Notes under the pieces: generated by a model
What the model was told of the DNA's origin: nothing
Databases searched by the model: none
What the model saw: only the letters and a program-made list of their open reading frames with translations
Position numbers and translations under genes: made by a program
Part shown: one piece after another, positions 15,246-17,397 of the stretch
How the letters are laid out: each line of letters begins with the position of its first letter
Position numbering within the stretch: the first letter of the stretch is position 1
NCBI GenBank assembly: GCA_947070915.1
Contig: CAMTDY010000044.1
Coordinates: 1-17,397, forward strand
DNA: 17,397 nucleotides
Source: an uncultured Roseburia sp.
Lineage (GTDB): Bacteria > Bacillota > Clostridia > Lachnospirales > Lachnospiraceae
Reading direction: 5' to 3'

Positions 15246-16574
15246 CTATTTATTTTTACGGGCATTATCCATAACCGCCCGTCTCGCCTGCTTAAATGCC
15301 TGAGTGAGTCTCCTCTTTGCCGGGCACACATAAGTACAGGTTCCACATTCATAGCACTCCATACCATTTAGCTTCTCAAACAGCGCCAGATCTGACCGCT
15401 CGGCTGCCTCTGCCATCTTCTGTGGCACCAGATGGCTTGGACAGACCGTGGCACAGCGTCCGCACCGGATACAGTTAGTCGGCTCGCATGCCGCCACCTC
15501 ATCCTTTGACATGGCAAGGATTGAAGAACTGGTCTTTGTGATAGGGACATTCAGGTCATACATCGCCATTCCCATCATCGGGCCGCCAGAGATGATCTTT
15601 TCTGCACCGGCTTCCACCAGTCCGCCAGCCTCCTCCAGAAGTTCAGCATGGCTCATTCCAAACTTCACCTCATAGTTCTGGGGCTCTGCCATAGCGTCTC
15701 CAGTCAATGTCATGACACGGCTCATAGACGGCGTACATTTGCAGACAGCGTCATAAACTGCCAGTACGGTCTGCACGTTATCTACAACACACCCCGCATC
15801 CGCTGGAAGCATTTTGGAATAGATCTTTCTTCCTGTGGTCACATAGATCACCTGGCGCTCTGCGCCCTGTGGATATTTGGTCTTCAGAGTTTTTACCGTG
15901 ATCTGGTTATCATCCTGAGTCAGATATTCCAGCTTGGCAATTGCCTCCGGTTTATTGTCCTCAATGGCAATGATTCCCTGTGCGTGGTCAAACAGCCTCA
16001 GAAGCACCTTAAGTCCTGTGATAAGCTGCTCTGGCTTTTCCAGCATCAGCCGGTAGTCAGAAGTCAGATACGGTTCACATTCTGCTCCGTTGATGATCAC
16101 ATATTCGATCTCATCCTCATTCTTCGGCGTCACCTTGACATTGGTAGGGAAACCGGCGCCTCCCATACCGACGATACCGGCATCTTTGATGATCTGACGG
16201 ATCTCCTCTTTGGAAAGAGCAGTATAATCCCTGTCCTCCCCCAATCCATCGACGCCCTGATATTCACCATCGTTTTCAATGACGACACAGGTTGTCTTTG
16301 CGCCGGACACAGTCAGTCTCGGTTCGATCTTAGTAACTTTTCCGGATACAGAACTCACGATATTGGCAGAGATAAATCCGCCTGCTTCACCGATCACCTG
16401 TCCCATCTTCACCGTATCTCCAACAGATACCGTAGGTGTTGCAGGGGCTCCGATATGCTGGCTCATTGGAAAAACGAGTTCCTCCTTAGGCAGCAGGCTC
16501 TTGATCGGAAGATCCATACTGAGCTCTTTTCCCTCGTATGGATGTGTTCCCCCTCTAAAGGTTGAATTTCCCAA
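15246..16574 (-). CDS. rnfC: Rnf complex NADH-binding subunit C
   Basis: RnfC is the cytoplasmic subunit that holds FMN and reduces NAD+. The 442-residue product opens with the typical TFRGGTHP. It has a Gly-rich flavin/nucleotide loop GIVGMGGAGFPTNVK at about 133-147, INGAECEPYL (161-170), and two C-terminal [4Fe-4S] motifs, C368/C371/C374/C378 and C407/C410/C413/C417. The start is TTG at 16574. A perfect AAGGAGG at 16584-16590 lies 9 bases upstream and the next Met (residue 20) would remove the conserved N-terminus. It is the first gene of the operon. Confidence 0.97.
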   Translation of the reverse strand: MGNSTFRGGTHPYEGKELSMDLPIKSLLPKEELVFPMSQHIGAPATPTVSVGDTVKMGQVIGEAGGFISANIVSSVSGKVTKIEPRLTVSGAKTTCVVIENDGEYQGVDGLGEDRDYTALSKEEIRQIIKDAGIVGMGGAGFPTNVKVTPKNEDEIEYVIINGAECEPYLTSDYRLMLEKPEQLITGLKVLLRLFDHAQGIIAIEDNKPEAIAKLEYLTQDDNQITVKTLKTKYPQGAERQVIYVTTGRKIYSKMLPADAGCVVDNVQTVLAVYDAVCKCTPSMSRVMTLTGDAMAEPQNYEVKFGMSHAELLEEAGGLVEAGAEKIISGGPMMGMAMYDLNVPITKTSSSILAMSKDEVAACEPTNCIRCGRCATVCPSHLVPQKMAEAAERSDLALFEKLNGMECYECGTCTYVCPAKRRLTQAFKQARRAVMDNARKNK

Positions 16575-16583
16575 GTAAATCCC

Positions 16584-16590
16584 CCTCCTT
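16584..16590 (-). promoter_or_regulatory. ribosome binding site fixing the rnfC TTG start
   Basis: AAGGAGG lies 9 bases before the TTG at 16574. Since no ATG lies between it and residue 20, the site decides for the TTG start. Confidence 0.85.
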
Positions 16591-16627
16591 TATATTTATT
16601 AAATTTATTTATATATTGATAAATTCT

Positions 16628-16656
16628 ATCATAGCACTTTTTTCGACAAAAAACAA
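16628..16656 (-). promoter_or_regulatory. candidate promoter of the rnf operon
   Basis: On the minus strand TTGTTT (16651-16656), a 17-base spacer and TATGAT (16628-16633) form a sigma-A type promoter. The spacer ends in TGC, giving an extended -10 (TGCTATGAT), which offsets the weak -35. The AT-rich leader to rnfC is about 45-50 bases. Confidence 0.65.
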
Positions 16657-16773
16657 GGAAGGAAATCACGATAGCAATTCCTTTTTCCCCCAAAAGTTTA
16701 CAAATACAGGGCCAGGCAAGGACCACAGTCACCTGGAGACTTCCTGTTTCAGCCGCCAGCGGCCCGCCTTGCG
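16657..16773. other. intergenic stretch without recognised gene
   Basis: Between the rnf promoter and the terminator at 16774 I see no supported gene. The stretch holds small inverted repeats only (for example GCCG/CGGC in GCCGCCAGCGGC near 16753-16764, and CCAGG/CCTGG around 16712-16736). It may contain the junction between a mobile element and the chromosome, but I cannot place it. Confidence 0.5.
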
Positions 16774-16822
16774 AAAAAAAGAAGGCTTGTGCAGGGCGCT
16801 CCCTTCACAGACCTTCCTTTTT
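16774..16822 (-). terminator. probable bidirectional terminator between mobile-element genes and rnf
   Basis: On the minus strand an imperfect stem runs GAAGG, TGTG, AGGG, loop AGCG, then CCCT, CACA, CCTTC (16781-16816) and is followed by seven T (16774-16780). On the plus strand the same stem is followed by five T (16818-16822). It would isolate the rnf operon from the genes at its upstream side. Confidence 0.75.
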
Positions 16823-16873
16823 ACGCCAACACAGCTTTATGGCGCGAATTTGAGCTACCTGCCCGGCATCCTT

Positions 16874-17017
16874 TCAGATCGCAGTATTCGCTTGATGTTC
16901 ATGCAGCTGATGGTATTTTTCCTTTGTTGCCATCCCTCCCCGGATGTGCCGCTCCGACTTATTGATATCAAGTATCTTTCTCGCCTGAGAAGCAAGCGCG
17001 GGATTGATCTGCATCAT
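16874..17017 (-). CDS. small unrecognised protein following the recombinase
   Basis: A 47-residue frame begins MMQINPALASQARKIL and contains ERHIRGGMATKEKYH before its stop. Composition is protein-like: a helical, charged first half, then a basic RGG-containing stretch. The frame stays open upstream to about 17086, and the codons before the ATG (HKDVTER) look coding too, so a GTG start at 17050 overlapping the recombinase stop by 17 bases is possible. No start has a good ribosome binding site. It lies between the recombinase 3' end and a strong terminator, so it is likely co-transcribed cargo of the same element or a remnant. I recognise no family and assign no function. Confidence 0.45.
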   Translation of the reverse strand: MMQINPALASQARKILDINKSERHIRGGMATKEKYHQLHEHQANTAI

Positions 17018-17033
17018 CCGCTCTGTGACATCT

Positions 17034-17397
17034 TTATGTATTGTCGTCACAAACAAGAACGGTATTGTCAATTCCCAATTCGTCACATAACTTAAGGTAT
17101 ATATCTACATTACCCTCATGGTCTACCTCAATTCTATCAACAATATTCCTTAATTGTACATTGCTCATGTTCCGAATGGATGTAACGGATTTCATCCCTT
17201 TTACTGTTTTTTTGATCATGTCCTCTAACTGTTCCTCTTTATCCAGATTTTGATTTACAAACTTTAACTCCGTTTCAACTCGTTCAATCTCAGTCTTCAT
17301 CCCCCCTATCTTTTCATTCAATTCTTCTCTGGTTATCAAATCGTCCGTATACATATCCATATATTTTTCTCTGGTTTTCTTGCATTTGAAAAGCCTG
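17034..17397 (-). CDS. large serine recombinase, C-terminal end only
   Basis: The frame is open from the window edge at 17397 to TAA at 17034, giving about 121 residues. It begins RLFKCKKTREKYMDMYTDD, then LITREELNEKIGGMKTEIE in a long coiled-coil, then NVQLRNIVDRIEVDHEGNVDIYL near the end. This pattern (a short helix with LYxDGLIxxEEF-like text, a coiled coil, and a final strand-rich VDRIEV segment) is the usual C-terminus of large serine recombinases of clostridial Tn4451-type or ICE elements. The catalytic Ser domain lies outside the window, so I cannot say whether the gene is intact. A relation to integration next to rnf is inferred. Confidence 0.8.
   Translation of the reverse strand, partial: RLFKCKKTREKYMDMYTDDLITREELNEKIGGMKTEIERVETELKFVNQNLDKEEQLEDMIKKTVKGMKSVTSIRNMSNVQLRNIVDRIEVDHEGNVDIYLKLCDELGIDNTVLVCDDNT

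Noticed and set aside
16562..17095. 177-codon open frame on the plus strand across the rnf upstream region
   Set aside because: It runs antisense through the terminator, the rnf promoter region and the recombinase end; composition is low quality and there is no ribosome binding site. Treated as a shadow frame.

Overview
The window is a gene-dense stretch of an anaerobic, low-to-mid GC Firmicute. It is most likely a Lachnospiraceae-type member of Clostridia: it carries a six-gene Rnf complex, Shine-Dalgarno sites of the AAGGAGG type, a CwlD-like amidase, and a ywlC/ywlE/rpiB/atp gene order known from Firmicutes. Every gene I can support lies on the minus strand, so transcription runs from high to low coordinates. 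This is mostly conserved core metabolism, and I do not see a complete new system. The points that deserve a second look are listed as findings.

Layout in transcription order. (1) 17397-16657: the 3' end of a large serine recombinase gene, a small unrecognised reading frame that follows it, and a strong, probably bidirectional terminator. This looks like the edge of an integrated mobile element. (2) 16656-11353: a promoter, then rnfC-rnfD-rnfG-rnfE-rnfA-rnfB, tightly packed (ATGA overlaps at G/E and E/A), closed by a clear rho-independent terminator. Rnf couples reduced ferredoxin:NAD+ oxidoreduction to Na+ or H+ export. (3) 11352-8840: a short coding-like remnant, a Nudix hydrolase, a near-consensus promoter, and a membrane-anchored glycosyl hydrolase family 18 protein with SH3-like and stalk-like domains. 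A hairpin terminator follows, overlapping the ribosome binding region of the next gene. (4) 8838-5222: a CwlD-like amidase, Sua5/YwlC (tRNA t6A synthesis), a low-molecular-weight phosphatase-like protein that has lost its catalytic residues, RpiB (pentose phosphate) and ProC (proline). (5) 5188-1: the F1Fo ATP synthase operon atpZ-atpI-atpB-atpE-atpF-atpH-atpA-atpG. atpG runs off the window, and atpD and atpC would be expected beyond it.

How the genes fit together: Rnf builds an ion gradient from ferredoxin oxidation and the ATP synthase spends it. The c subunit carries the full set of residues associated with Na+ binding (Q31, V62, E64, T65, T66, Y69), so a sodium circuit joining the two operons is a reasonable inference. 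The middle genes are housekeeping and cell-wall or sporulation-type functions. Limits: no similarity searches were possible, so family names rest on motifs, length and gene order read by eye.
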